A DNA stretch of 64,000 nt from positions 124,001 through 188,000 of the forward strand of contig NZ_OCMY01000002.1 of the NCBI RefSeq assembly GCF_900215435.1. Direction: 5' to 3'. This document shows positions 1-9,179 of this stretch, piece by piece. Position 1 is the stretch's first letter. Every line of letters starts with the position of its first letter. The DNA comes from Candidatus Pantoea floridensis. Its GTDB lineage: Bacteria > Pseudomonadota > Gammaproteobacteria > Enterobacterales > Enterobacteriaceae. The notes under the pieces were generated by a model. It saw only the letters and a list, made by a program, of their open reading frames with translations, did not search any database and was not told the DNA's origin. The position numbers and the translations under genes were made by a program.

Positions 1-662
1 GTCAGGAACCCTCATCAAACTTTGATTACAAGCTGCGCGGTAATCTAGTGGCCATTTACAGCCAGCTTACGCTGTTCGATCAGGGCTGGATCAACGCTGA
101 TTTGCACTATGCCGATCTCGATTTCGACAGCATAGAGCGTGACATTCATATCGGCCCGGCTACGCGCACCGAACAGGGCAACAGCAGCGGTAAATTACTG
201 GGTATGCGAGTACAAACCGGCTGGTCGTTACCTTTGGGCGAACACCTAAATACCGGGCCCGTAGCGAGTTACGCGCTGGATTATGGCCGGGTTGGCGGCT
301 ACAGCGAAAACGGTGACAGCAGTACCTCAATGCGTTACTCCGATCAAACCACTCATTCTCAGATTGGCGCAGTGGGATGGCGAATTGATAGCAAACAGTG
401 GCTGATTAATCCCTGGGCGCAGGTCAGTTATAACCACCAATTTGGCGATACTGATTCCACGGTACGGGCCGGATTGAAGTCAACCAGCACATCCTTCGCG
501 CGCAGCATTGAGGCGGGCGATAAAAATTGGCTGGATATGTCCGTTGGTGCCAACGTGCCGCTTGGGCAAACTGTCAATGCGTTTGCGGGGGTTTCTACGG
601 TGGGCGGTAACAGTGACTACCATCAGGTGACGTGGAATGTCGGCGTAAACGCCACGTTTTAA
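1..662 (+). CDS. Autotransporter esterase (EstA/ApeE type), C-terminal beta-barrel, 5' end outside window
   Basis: The frame is open from the first base (first whole codon at 3) to the stop at 660-662, so this is the last 219 residues of a longer protein. A GTG at 48 is only an internal codon. Alternating aromatic strands and a C-terminal Phe (NATF) are typical of an outer-membrane autotransporter translocator domain. The stretch LDFDSIERDIHIGPATR resembles the barrel of GDSL esterase autotransporters such as EstA and ApeE, which display a lipase/esterase passenger on the cell surface. The passenger with its catalytic Ser lies upstream, so the enzymatic assignment is inferred from the barrel alone. 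Confidence 0.75.
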   Translation, partial: QEPSSNFDYKLRGNLVAIYSQLTLFDQGWINADLHYADLDFDSIERDIHIGPATRTEQGNSSGKLLGMRVQTGWSLPLGEHLNTGPVASYALDYGRVGGYSENGDSSTSMRYSDQTTHSQIGAVGWRIDSKQWLINPWAQVSYNHQFGDTDSTVRAGLKSTSTSFARSIEAGDKNWLDMSVGANVPLGQTVNAFAGVSTVGGNSDYHQVTWNVGVNATF

Positions 663-666
663 TCAT

Positions 667-694
667 GTGGCCAGCAGCGAGGAGCGCTGGCCAC
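667..694 (+). terminator. Hairpin after the autotransporter gene
   Basis: A 9-bp perfect stem, GTGGCCAGC (667-675) pairing with GCTGGCCAC (686-694), lies five bases after the stop codon. No T-run follows directly, so it may be a processing or 3'-stabilising hairpin rather than an intrinsic terminator. Confidence 0.4.
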
Positions 695-834
695 CCTGCA
701 TCGGTTCAACAGGCTTTTTAATTGATTGCTGAAATAAACAGTCATGTCATTAAGGTATGAGGCTTTAAATGTGATGTTCGCCCGCGTTTATCGTACCGAT
801 GATAACAACATGGCGCCTGCGATTAATCTGTAAA

Positions 835-861
835 GCAGCGAGTGAGCCGCTGCGCTTTTTA
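835..861 (+). terminator. Intrinsic terminator
   Basis: Stem GCAGCG / CGCTGC with a 7-base loop is followed by GCTTTTTAT. The 663-1004 gap also holds the hairpin at 667-694 and the leader of the next gene, with a possible -10 (TATACT near 959). I see no convincing gene in it. Confidence 0.6.
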
Positions 862-1004
862 TCAAAAATCATAGCGTTGCTCTCAAGAGATTAATGGGCA
901 TATTTTAAAAGACTTTAATTAGCATGGCACTCAGTAACATATTAAATTTCAATTACTTATACTCCATGGTGCAGTCACTTCTCTTATTATTTCAGGGGTA
1001 GACC

Positions 1005-2858
1005 ATGGCGAATACGTCAAGCAATACCAATATCACTCCACAAAATGCCCTCACCGGTGCCGCAAGCGTTATACAGCTACGCGACATTGCAGAATTAAAA
1101 GCCACCGAACCTTCAGCGCCTGGCGAAATTGCATCAGTGCTTGAATATACTCGCGGCACCAAAAATGGCGGCGGTGTATTTATTTACGATGCTACCGACA
1201 CCAAAAGTATTGACGATGGAGGTTTGATTTTCGTCACGCCAGGCAATAAGCGCTGGAAACGGGTACTTTTTGATTATAACGCGGTAACCGTGCTGGATTT
1301 TGGCGCCGTAGCCGATGGCAAAACCGACTGTATTGATGCGGTAAAGCGGATGTTCGCCTGGTCACAGCGCGTGCTGCCTTCGGCGGGTATTCGCTTTACG
1401 GCTGGCGTGTTTAGCATGTCGACGTTTGATATCTCAGACACTGAAATTAATCGCTTCAAGGTCACCGGCGCGTCGGTTAATTTTGGCTATTTCCCAACGA
1501 CGACACTGTTGTTTAACTGGAATACTCAACCGCGCGGACTGCATTTCTTTAAGGTTAACGCGCGTTACGTTGAAATCTCTGGATTCGTCGTCAAAGGGAT
1601 GAGTTCGAACAGCGGTGAAGATGGCGGGTCCGCATTCAATAAAGTGGGATTCTTTGCCAATATCATTACTGGCGGCCAATTTCTGCGCGTGAGCAGCATG
1701 GAGTTCCGCTATCTTGGTGGACGCGCCCTGGATTTAATCGACACGTTAGATTGTAAAATCGATCAGTTCTATTCACGCGGTTGTCAGGACAGCATTGTCT
1801 ACGCACGCTGGTCCGATCAAGAGCGGGGCGCATGGGATCACTCAACGGCCATTGAGCTATCAAATTTCAATTTGCAGGGCAGCACAATTAAACCCACGCT
1901 GGATCTGCCGCGCTGTACGCAATCCTTTATTCGTAACGGCTGGATTGAGCACGCAGAATACGCGGGGGATCTCACCAATGGGCAATGGGTGATAGAAGGT
2001 CTGGCGATTGAATCTACGCAGTATCCACTGAAGCTGGGCTATTGTCGCGCCACGATCATTCAAAAAAGTATTCATAATCAAAGTGCTGGTTTTGATTACA
2101 GCACCGAGGGAATTGAACCCTGGACGTTAATTTCAGAGGGCGATCGCGGCGTGCTGGAAATTTCCGACTGGGGCGCGGTGATTCAGGGATCGCTTAATTA
2201 CGATGTGATTACCTCACAGCACCACATGGATAACCGTAAAGATGCCGATCAATGGTTCTATGTCGGTGAATTCAACTTCTCCGGTTCATCAACGCAGATC
2301 CACGTGCGCATTGTCGGTACGGCGCAATATCTTTCGCAAAGTGAAACGCAAACCGATTTTAGTAACCGAACCCCAGAAGGCTCCGCCAATATTTATTTGC
2401 AGGCGCGTGATAATGCCGATTCCATTGGCAGTTGGCACAGCGAAGGTTCCAGTCCGGTGGTGAAAGTGCATATTTCCGGGCCGGGAACGCGGACTAAGCT
2501 GTACGTTAAAATTGCGGCTTATACCGGTTTCTCAATTGCGCTGGTGGAAACTAACGGTAAAGATCGTTATCAGGCTGGTTTGTGCTTTATCTTCCGCAAA
2601 AGTTATACCGCCTGCAGTGCGGAAGAGAGTAAAACCCTGGATGCCGAGAAGGTGGTGGCATTTGAGCAGCACTGGATTGGAAATAAAAATGTGGGTTTTG
2701 GTTACAACGATAATAAAGAACTTCTGCTGCATGGCCCAACCTTCGAAAAAGCCGTACAAGATGCGGACGGCAAATGGCGCACGCGTCGTTTTCTCAAGGT
2801 CCGAGTGAACGGTACTGAACGCAGTATAGAGTTGCTGAGTGCCACCGATCCTTATTAA
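1005..2858 (+). CDS. Tailspike/AmsF-like right-handed beta-helix protein
   Basis: A 617-residue protein. Residues 20-90 form the Gly-rich, DDGG- and KRWKR-containing head segment typical of AmsF-like exopolysaccharide proteins and of phage tailspikes. VLDFGAVADGKTD (96-108) is the entry motif of pectate-lyase-3 beta-helix domains, and the helix probably runs to about residue 400. The C-terminal part is beta-rich and unrecognised. There is no signal peptide or membrane segment. AGGGG lies six bases before the ATG. AmsF acts in amylovoran-type exopolysaccharide biosynthesis, but this copy stands alone, with no capsule genes around it. It could be an exopolysaccharide-modifying enzyme or a domesticated tailspike depolymerase; the fold is well supported and the substrate unknown. 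Confidence 0.65.
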   Translation: MANTSSNTNITPQNALTGAASVIQLRDIAELKATEPSAPGEIASVLEYTRGTKNGGGVFIYDATDTKSIDDGGLIFVTPGNKRWKRVLFDYNAVTVLDFGAVADGKTDCIDAVKRMFAWSQRVLPSAGIRFTAGVFSMSTFDISDTEINRFKVTGASVNFGYFPTTTLLFNWNTQPRGLHFFKVNARYVEISGFVVKGMSSNSGEDGGSAFNKVGFFANIITGGQFLRVSSMEFRYLGGRALDLIDTLDCKIDQFYSRGCQDSIVYARWSDQERGAWDHSTAIELSNFNLQGSTIKPTLDLPRCTQSFIRNGWIEHAEYAGDLTNGQWVIEGLAIESTQYPLKLGYCRATIIQKSIHNQSAGFDYSTEGIEPWTLISEGDRGVLEISDWGAVIQGSLNYDVITSQHHMDNRKDADQWFYVGEFNFSGSSTQIHVRIVGTAQYLSQSETQTDFSNRTPEGSANIYLQARDNADSIGSWHSEGSSPVVKVHISGPGTRTKLYVKIAAYTGFSIALVETNGKDRYQAGLCFIFRKSYTACSAEESKTLDAEKVVAFEQHWIGNKNVGFGYNDNKELLLHGPTFEKAVQDADGKWRTRRFLKVRVNGTERSIELLSATDPY

Positions 2859-2866
2859 TAAATAAA

Positions 2867-2889
2867 GCCAGCAACATCACGTTGCTGGC
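2867..2889 (-). terminator. Bidirectional terminator between the beta-helix and porin genes
   Basis: GCCAGCAAC / GTTGCTGGC is a 9-bp stem with a 5-base loop. Read on the minus strand it is followed by TTTATTTATTAATAA, a good intrinsic terminator for the porin operon. On the plus strand the tail is weaker (GTGATTATT). Confidence 0.7.
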
Positions 2890-2900
2890 GTGATTATTCG

Positions 2901-4172
2901 TTAGAAATCGTACTGCAAACTTAAACGGTTCTGCCAGAATTTCGCATCATACAGCGGCGAGGTTTGTACACCGGCAAAATCGGTGAGACTCAATCCTTTG
3001 AGCACGCCGCTGAAGGCCCAGGTAAAATAAACCAGATATTCAGACTGATTAATACTGTCTGAAGAGGCTGACGGTTTGAGATCCATAAACGAATACTGCG
3101 TACCAAGCGACAGGTTTTCATTCAGTACATAATTGAGATTGGTGGAATAGGCATTTCCGCTCCCCAAATCCTGAGTACTGGTGAAGAACGGTTGTGCGAA
3201 GTATGGACCCGAAGCGCTATTGTGCGCATATGGCACCACCAGCGATCCGTTGCCCCAACTGTTAGCGCTGGCAGCAATGTGATCGTAACCCAACTTCCAG
3301 CTCAGCGCAGGCGTGAAAGCGAGCGCCAGCTGAGCACCGTAGGACGTGCTGTTCACTTCACCTGCTAACGCTTTTCCGTCGCTGGTGCCGCGCATGAATT
3401 GTAGTCCGACATCCGGCTGGAATAACGTCTGCTGCCACTGGATGTGGCTTTCGCCATACACCAGGCGTGAATAGTCGGCGTACTCTTCATACCATAACTG
3501 ACCGGTTAGATTTTTATCGTCCCACTGCGATCCTCGTCCACCGCCAATGGCCCACATACCATTGGTGCGTTCATCAATATCCGTATAGGCGGTGGTGTTC
3601 AGGAACTGATCGTCACCCCACGGCTTATAGCGCCAGACTTTAGTGGCATGCAGATAATTGGTGCTGTCACCGTAATTGGCATCTACACCACGAAACAAAA
3701 TAGGGGTAATACGCCAGTCGTAGTCGCCCACGAACGGAATATTGATACGCTGATCGCCTGCGGTAATTTTAAAGTCATCCTGTTGCCAGCTTAAATAGGC
3801 TTCGCCGACATTGGTTTGGTTAGTGCCAATATCGCTAATGGTATGTGCTTCATCGGGATGATCGATACCGCGTAAAAATATTGCACTGACGCCCGCGCGA
3901 AAACCATATACCGGGGCGGTTTCATATTTCAGGCTACCACCGTAGCTGGTGGTGTCTTGATTAAAGCCTTTAGAAAAATACGCATTGTGCGTGGAGTAAT
4001 AAAGCGTACGCAGACTGCCACTAACCGTACCGCAGGTGAAAATATCGGTGAAACTCTCTACGCCGCTGGCGTCGTACTGACAATCGCTGATATTGCTCTG
4101 CGAGGCCGCCATTGCTACCGGAGCCAGAGGGAAAAACAGCGCAGCCAGTCCGACACTTTTCAGTGTTTTCAT
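2901..4172 (-). CDS. OprD-family outer-membrane porin
   Basis: I place the start at the ATG at 4172 (423 aa), with AGGGA seven bases upstream; a GTG at 4178 is in frame but less well placed. A signal peptide with a basic MKTLK start ends at about residue 22 (VAMA-A). The mature protein alternates aromatic strands and ends in YDF, as expected for a beta-barrel. The sequence resembles OprD-type substrate-specific channels, which admit small carboxylates and amino acids. It lies 28 bases after the FAD-oxidase gene on the same strand, so it is probably the last gene of the catabolic operon and the outer-membrane entry route for its substrate. That substrate link is inference from position. Confidence 0.75.
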   Translation of the reverse strand: MKTLKSVGLAALFFPLAPVAMAASQSNISDCQYDASGVESFTDIFTCGTVSGSLRTLYYSTHNAYFSKGFNQDTTSYGGSLKYETAPVYGFRAGVSAIFLRGIDHPDEAHTISDIGTNQTNVGEAYLSWQQDDFKITAGDQRINIPFVGDYDWRITPILFRGVDANYGDSTNYLHATKVWRYKPWGDDQFLNTTAYTDIDERTNGMWAIGGGRGSQWDDKNLTGQLWYEEYADYSRLVYGESHIQWQQTLFQPDVGLQFMRGTSDGKALAGEVNSTSYGAQLALAFTPALSWKLGYDHIAASANSWGNGSLVVPYAHNSASGPYFAQPFFTSTQDLGSGNAYSTNLNYVLNENLSLGTQYSFMDLKPSASSDSINQSEYLVYFTWAFSGVLKGLSLTDFAGVQTSPLYDAKFWQNRLSLQYDF

Positions 4173-4200
4173 TTGCACATCCCTAATTAAAATAAAATGA

Positions 4201-5589
4201 TTAATTCACACCCGGAATAGAGACATCCGGTAAAGTTTCACGGACTTCCCAGCCGCGTAATTTGCCGGGATTTAATAAATTATGCGGATCGCATGCCCGT
4301 TTCATTGCCACTACATCGGCGCGCACCGTGCCTTGCTTGCCATCTTCAATATGAATAACGTGCGGATTGTTTATTTTCACGCCGTTAGCGCGGTAAATAT
4401 CCATGATGGCGTTAAGACGATCTTCGTCGCTATAGCGCACCAGCGGCAAACCGCTACAGGTGATACTGCCGTTCATGTCGCGCAGGAATTCAATATGCGA
4501 CATCACTTCATCGGAGAGTTGCGCTTCCAGCGCTACAGCTTGCTGCTGATAGTTCTCCGCCTCATAGGCGGTTTGCAGGTAAGTGAGCGTTTTATCAATT
4601 TTCAGCGCCTGCAGCGTGGTGTGGTTCCAGCAATATTCGATCAGCGAATGGCCGCTGTTTTCCCCTTCAGCGAAATGGAGTGCATTGCGGCCAGCGTGTT
4701 GGGCTACCTGCGAAGATAGCAGTGCATCGCTTTCGCTGCCGACCACTGAAATCACGCCATGCTTACCCGCTACATCAGCAGCGGCCAGATCGGTGAAGTA
4801 ATCCAGCACCGGAGCGGCAAATACGGCAATCTGGCGTTTTACTAATCCCGGCGAGCGTGCCAGCGCATCGGCAAATGCCATCGCTGTTGGGAAATCGGCA
4901 AAGGTATCGAGGCGTTCTATCCAGTCATGGCAGGGCGCCAGCGCCAACTCGATCTCTAGCACAATGCCGTTACTGCCGTAGGCGTGATGCAGCAGCAGCG
5001 CGTCTGGCGCCTGTAACGTAATAATGCGCGGCGTCTCTTCCATGGTCATCATCCGCACTGACAACACGTTGCCTGGCGCGGCCAGCGGACCGTAATTGAT
5101 CGAGCCCACGCCGCCAAAGCCACCGCCGAACAGGCCGCCAAGCGTGGCCAGTTTCCACGTGGAAGGCATGCAGCGCAGTTCCCAGCCGAGCGGACGCGTG
5201 TGTGCCTCAAGCTCGCCAAGACGGATCCCCGCTTGCGCGCGCACCGTGCCGTGCCCCATGGCGGTAACGGCGTTGAGGCGTGTCATATCGACCATGACGC
5301 CACCGTTCAGCGGGATGAGTTGACCATAATTGCCGGTGCCGCCGCCGCGCAGATTGAGCGGAACACGCCCTTTGGCGCAGGCTGCGACGATATGCGTGAG
5401 TTCGCGTTCATCACGTGGGCGCACCGCCAGTTCAGCAAATTTCTCTTCCAGTTGGGGTTTCAGCACCGGGCTGAACCAGTGGAAATCACGCGACAGGCGC
5501 TTGACCTTCGGCGCTTCTTTGATCCAGTCAAGTTCAGGCAACGCCGCGACCAGCGCCGCCAGTGCAGACTGGCGATCGGAATCAGACAT
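4201..5589 (-). CDS. FAD-binding (PCMH/GlcD-type) oxidase
   Basis: A 462-residue flavoprotein. A PCMH-type FAD-binding domain covers about residues 50-230, with RGGGTGNYGQ (81-90) as the pyrophosphate-binding segment. The C-terminal FAD-oxidase domain ends with CDPHNLLNPGKLRGW, characteristic of D-lactate/glycolate dehydrogenase-like enzymes. Such enzymes oxidise 2-hydroxy acids or similar C-OH and C-N substrates. AGGA precedes the ATG. It is separated from the ABC permease gene by an 89-base gap that holds a REP-type inverted pair, so it may be expressed at a different level from the upstream genes. The substrate is unknown. Confidence 0.75.
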   Translation of the reverse strand: MSDSDRQSALAALVAALPELDWIKEAPKVKRLSRDFHWFSPVLKPQLEEKFAELAVRPRDERELTHIVAACAKGRVPLNLRGGGTGNYGQLIPLNGGVMVDMTRLNAVTAMGHGTVRAQAGIRLGELEAHTRPLGWELRCMPSTWKLATLGGLFGGGFGGVGSINYGPLAAPGNVLSVRMMTMEETPRIITLQAPDALLLHHAYGSNGIVLEIELALAPCHDWIERLDTFADFPTAMAFADALARSPGLVKRQIAVFAAPVLDYFTDLAAADVAGKHGVISVVGSESDALLSSQVAQHAGRNALHFAEGENSGHSLIEYCWNHTTLQALKIDKTLTYLQTAYEAENYQQQAVALEAQLSDEVMSHIEFLRDMNGSITCSGLPLVRYSDEDRLNAIMDIYRANGVKINNPHVIHIEDGKQGTVRADVVAMKRACDPHNLLNPGKLRGWEVRETLPDVSIPGVN

Positions 5590-5616
5590 GTTTTATTCCT
5601 GTGTAAAAAGGTTTTC

Positions 5617-5675
5617 CGTAGGGTCGCCATTTATGGCGACCTGGTAAGAAGGTCGCCATAAATGGCGACCCTACG
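5617..5675. repeat. REP-like inverted pair (BIME-like), CGCC stem type
   Basis: Two GTAG-headed hairpins in opposite orientation: GTAG at 5618 followed by the stem GGTCGCCATTTATGGCGACC, then its inverted copy at 5651-5675 ending in CTACG. Each half folds alone and the halves also pair with each other. It sits inside the catabolic operon, between the permease and oxidase genes, where it could stabilise or attenuate the transcript. Confidence 0.85.
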
Positions 5676-5678
5676 ATG

Positions 5679-6479
5679 TTAACTGGGGCTCATTTCACTC
5701 TCATGCCAAGCCGCCAGCACGCGGCGCGTCAGCCACGACATCAGGGCGAACAGCAGGAAGCCGGCCAGTGAAATCAGCAACAGCGCGGCAAACATCAGCG
5801 GGATATTCAGCTGATAACCGGCCTGGAGAATCTGGTATGCCAGGCCGGTATCGGTGCCGCCGGTGCCGGCAACGAACTCGGCTACCACCGCACCAATCAG
5901 CGACAAGCCGCTGGAGATGCGCAGCGCCCCGAAGAAGTACGGCAGCGCCGAAGGAATGCGTAACCGCAGTAGAATCTGCATCCGCGAGGCGTGATTGAGA
6001 CGGAAATAGCTCAGCAATCCTGGCGATACGCTACGTAAACCTTGGGTGGTGTTGGAAATGATCGGGAACACCGCCATCAGCGTGGCGCACACCACCAGCG
6101 ACAGCGTGGTGTCCTTCACCCAAATGATGATCAGCGGGGCGATGGCGACAATTGGCGTCACCTGTAAAAACACGATGTAAGGGAACAGCGCGGTTTCAAT
6201 AAAGCGGTTCTGCACCAGCAAAAACGCCACAATCGAGCCGATCACAATCGCCAGGGCAAAAGAGATCACGGTGATTTTCAGGGTGTAAAGTAGCGACATA
6301 AACAGCGTGGAAAAGTTTTGCACCAGGCTTTGCGCCACCACCAGCGGTGACGGCACCAGAAATGCCGGCACCTTAAAGGTGGTGACCAGAAACTGCCACA
6401 GCAGCAGCATGGCGATGGCGACGATGGCCGGGAACAGCCACTGCTGAAATTGACGATGGGCCGCTAACGGTTTCATCAT
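5679..6479 (-). CDS. ABC transporter permease, NitT/TauT (SsuC/ThiX) type
   Basis: A 266-residue inner-membrane protein with about six hydrophobic segments. The inner loop has the EAA-type binding-protein-dependent permease pattern (RLNHASRMQILLRLRIPSAL). The N-terminal half resembles SsuC, TauC and ThiX. Two adjacent ATG codons (6479, 6476) follow GGAGAG, and the ATPase stop overlaps them. With the ATPase and the periplasmic protein just upstream it forms one importer. Members of this class carry sulfonates, nitrate, cyanate or pyrimidine precursors; the neighbouring enzymes suggest a nitrogen-containing organic substrate. Confidence 0.85.
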   Translation of the reverse strand: MMKPLAAHRQFQQWLFPAIVAIAMLLLWQFLVTTFKVPAFLVPSPLVVAQSLVQNFSTLFMSLLYTLKITVISFALAIVIGSIVAFLLVQNRFIETALFPYIVFLQVTPIVAIAPLIIIWVKDTTLSLVVCATLMAVFPIISNTTQGLRSVSPGLLSYFRLNHASRMQILLRLRIPSALPYFFGALRISSGLSLIGAVVAEFVAGTGGTDTGLAYQILQAGYQLNIPLMFAALLLISLAGFLLFALMSWLTRRVLAAWHESEMSPS

Positions 6480-7309
6480 TGACTCTCCTGGCTGGCTGCC
6501 AACAGACCGCGCTGCAGCAGTTGGGCATAGTGAGTGAAGGTCTGGCTGACGCGGAATTCATCATCACGCGGCGAGGTGGCGTCAATGCGGATATCATCCA
6601 CCACGCGCCCGGGACGCGCCGCCATCATGATCACCCGCTGCGACAGGAAAACGGCTTCCTGAATCGAGTGCGTGACAAATACCACCGTCAGCTTCTGCTC
6701 CTGCCACAAATCGAGCAGATCGCTATCCAGCTTGTTGCGCGTGATCTCGTCCAGCGCGCCAAATGGCTCATCCATCAACAACACTTTAGGCCGCGTTACC
6801 AGCCCCCGCGCAATGGATACGCGCATCTGCATACCGCCCGAAAGCTCGCGCGGCAGCACGTGACCAAACTGGCCGAGACCGACCAGTTCGAGAATCTCGC
6901 GTACGCGGGTATCTGCTTCAGCACGCGGTACGCCGGCCAAATCGAGCGGCAGACGCACATTTTTGTGCACGTTGCTCCACGGCATCAGCGTGGCTTCCTG
7001 AAACACGAACGACAGTGGTAGATCGCGCTGGTTCTCACGTCGATCGCGGCGAAACAGCATCAGCTTGCCATCCGTCGGTTCAATCAACCCGGCGATCATC
7101 TTCAATAGGGTGCTTTTGCCGCAGCCAGACGGACCCAGCAGCGAAACAAATTCGCCCTGACGAATGGTGAGATCAACCGGCAGCAGCGCGCGCGTGCCGT
7201 TGGGATAGATTTTCTCTGCCGACAGCACCTCAATCGCCGGTGCCGCCGCCGAACGCGGCACCGCCTGCGCATCCTGGTTGAGCAGCGTTAGATGACTGGC
7301 GCTATTCAT
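6476..7309 (-). CDS. ABC transporter ATP-binding protein, NitT/TauT type
   Basis: A 277-residue ATPase. Walker A is GPSGCGKST (59-67); the signature LSGGMQ, Walker B VLLMDEP and the H-loop VTHSIQEA are all present, so it should be active. The sequence resembles SsuB/TauB-type subunits. It overlaps both neighbours by four bases (ATGA type), which points to translational coupling within one operon. It would power the permease next to it. The first 25 residues are an Ala-rich extension before the nucleotide-binding domain. Confidence 0.88.
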   Translation of the reverse strand: MNSASHLTLLNQDAQAVPRSAAAPAIEVLSAEKIYPNGTRALLPVDLTIRQGEFVSLLGPSGCGKSTLLKMIAGLIEPTDGKLMLFRRDRRENQRDLPLSFVFQEATLMPWSNVHKNVRLPLDLAGVPRAEADTRVREILELVGLGQFGHVLPRELSGGMQMRVSIARGLVTRPKVLLMDEPFGALDEITRNKLDSDLLDLWQEQKLTVVFVTHSIQEAVFLSQRVIMMAARPGRVVDDIRIDATSPRDDEFRVSQTFTHYAQLLQRGLLAASQESQ

Positions 7310-8277
7310 GGCAGTACCTTAACGTCTTGGATGAATTTCAGCGTGTAGCTGCCGTCAAACGGCACTTTGGCGGGATCGATCAGCTTGGTATCGACCAGCA
7401 GTTGCCAGGTTTGTTTGAGACGCGCTTCGGTCATGATGCCGATGCCGCCGGTTTGCGCATCGCCGCCGGTCAGCATCTGGTATTTCTTCATCTGCGCGAT
7501 GCCGAACGCAATCTGATCATCGCTCATCTGTGGGTTCTCTTTTTTGATCAGCACGTTACCGGCACTGGGATCGTGCAGATAGTTTTTCCAGCCCTGCATT
7601 GATGCTTTGACAAATGCCGCGACCGCGGCCGGACGTTTCTCAATGGTTGATTTCATGCACACGATGCTGTTGCCGTACGGCGGATAACCCCAATCGCTGA
7701 TGGGATACACATTGGCCTGCGCGTTAGCTTTCTGCACCGCATAAGGTTCCGAGGTGATATAGCCTTGCTGCACCAGCGTTTTATCGGCAAGGAATGGCTG
7801 AATGCTGAAGGTGTAAGGCCGTACGCGAGCATTTTTCAGCTTCAGCGCGCTCTGCGCCCAGGGCCAGTACGAGGTGTAGGCTTCGGCGGCCAGCAGGAAG
7901 GTTTTACCCTGCAAATCGGCTTGGTTTTTCACATCCGGATGGGTAAGAAAGGCAATCGCCGAGTGTTGGAAGGTGGTCGCCACCGGCATCGCTTCCACGC
8001 CTTGCTGCCAGATTTCCAGCGCCTGCATGTTATCGCTAATGATGCAGTCCGCCTGGCCTGCGGCCATCAACTGCATGGTGTGCACCTGCGGGCCGCCCAT
8101 TTTGATGGTGACGTCGAGACCCGCATCACGATACAGATTCTGCGCCTGCGCCTGATAGAAGCCGCCGTGTTCGGCCTGCGCGTACCAGTTGGTCATAAAG
8201 GTGAATTTTTCAGCCGCCATGCCGGGGGCCGAGAGGGCCAGCGCAAGTGCGGCAACAATGCTCAATGTTTTTTTCAT
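7306..8277 (-). CDS. ABC transporter periplasmic substrate-binding protein, NMT1/THI5-like
   Basis: A 323-residue protein with a classic signal peptide (MKKTLSIVAALALALSAPGMA, cleavage near residue 21). The start is the ATG at 8277 with AGGGA upstream; an in-frame TTG at 8280 is less likely. The mature part, with FMTNWYAQAEHGGFYQAQAQ and the QADCI segment, resembles NMT1/THI5-like binding proteins such as the pyrimidine-precursor binder ThiY. That similarity, together with the amidohydrolases in the operon, favours a small N-heterocycle or N-acyl ligand. The exact ligand cannot be read from the sequence. Confidence 0.82.
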   Translation of the reverse strand: MKKTLSIVAALALALSAPGMAAEKFTFMTNWYAQAEHGGFYQAQAQNLYRDAGLDVTIKMGGPQVHTMQLMAAGQADCIISDNMQALEIWQQGVEAMPVATTFQHSAIAFLTHPDVKNQADLQGKTFLLAAEAYTSYWPWAQSALKLKNARVRPYTFSIQPFLADKTLVQQGYITSEPYAVQKANAQANVYPISDWGYPPYGNSIVCMKSTIEKRPAAVAAFVKASMQGWKNYLHDPSAGNVLIKKENPQMSDDQIAFGIAQMKKYQMLTGGDAQTGGIGIMTEARLKQTWQLLVDTKLIDPAKVPFDGSYTLKFIQDVKVLP

Positions 8278-8286
8278 CAATAGTCC

Positions 8287-9165
8287 CTAGCGCGGTTGTA
8301 AAAAGGCGGCTGCGTCGTTGTGATCTAATACTTTGCCTTGCCACTGGCCGGTGCCCCACGCCGGTTCGGCGCGTGTCACCCACGTCATCTGATGGATTTC
8401 CGTAATAACCTGTGCCCAGCTTTCCGCCAGCGACTCGAGGATCGCCGCACCCTGCTCAGGCGTGGAGGGCAAGGGATCGCCAATTACGCCGCTCGGGCCG
8501 AAATCATAGGAAGCCCAAGCCGCCATTGGTTTGTTGGTTGAAAGCGTCGGACAGGGGAATGCCGGCGGATAGTTGGCGACCGCTTTATCCATCTGCACGG
8601 TATCCGGTGCCAGCGCCAGCATCAGCGAGGTTTCGGCGTGACCGGCGTGCATCGCCATTTGCCGCTCTTGGTCGTCCATAAAGCTTTCAGCGCAGTTCGG
8701 CACTTTGAAGGTGTCTTGCATGATGATGATCATGTCGCCGTGGCGCAGGCGCAGCTCGCGTGCCGCCATCTGTAGCGGCTGCGGCTGGCCACCGTGACCA
8801 TTAACCATCAGAAATTTGCGGAAACCGGCGCGATAAAGCGATTCGCCAATCTCCAGAATGGTGTGCAGCAGGGTTTCGCCGGTCAGCGTCAGCGTACCGG
8901 GAAAATGCAGATGCTCATCTGATTTGCCGTAGGTAATCGGCGGGATGGCGTAAGCCGGAATGTCAGCGGGTAAACGCGCCAATGCATGACCGACCACCCC
9001 CGATGAGATTACGCTATCCACCGCGCACGGCAGATGCGGACCATGCTGCTCAATCGCGCCGGTCGGCAACACGATAACGGTATTGGCTTTATCGTCCAGC
9101 GTGGCGATGTCAGTCCAGCTCAGATACGGCAAAAAGCGGTTTGCCGGAATATAACCATGCAACAT
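8287..9165 (-). CDS. Creatininase-family amidohydrolase
   Basis: The start is placed at the ATG at 9165, six bases after GAGGAG, giving 292 residues; a longer in-frame start at 9195 has no better site. Metal-ligand motifs of the creatininase family are visible: GAIEQHGPHL (Glu39, His41) with Asp50, VNGHGGQ (121-127), and HAGHAETS (His173-Ser180, with Glu178). Family members hydrolyse cyclic or linear amides, for example creatinine to creatine, or formamidopyrimidines. It lies between the RidA and ABC transporter genes. The substrate is not known; an amide or lactam released from the imported compound is the simplest guess. Confidence 0.8.
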   Translation of the reverse strand: MLHGYIPANRFLPYLSWTDIATLDDKANTVIVLPTGAIEQHGPHLPCAVDSVISSGVVGHALARLPADIPAYAIPPITYGKSDEHLHFPGTLTLTGETLLHTILEIGESLYRAGFRKFLMVNGHGGQPQPLQMAARELRLRHGDMIIIMQDTFKVPNCAESFMDDQERQMAMHAGHAETSLMLALAPDTVQMDKAVANYPPAFPCPTLSTNKPMAAWASYDFGPSGVIGDPLPSTPEQGAAILESLAESWAQVITEIHQMTWVTRAEPAWGTGQWQGKVLDHNDAAAFLQPR

Positions 9166-9179
9166 TTGAACTCCTCGTG

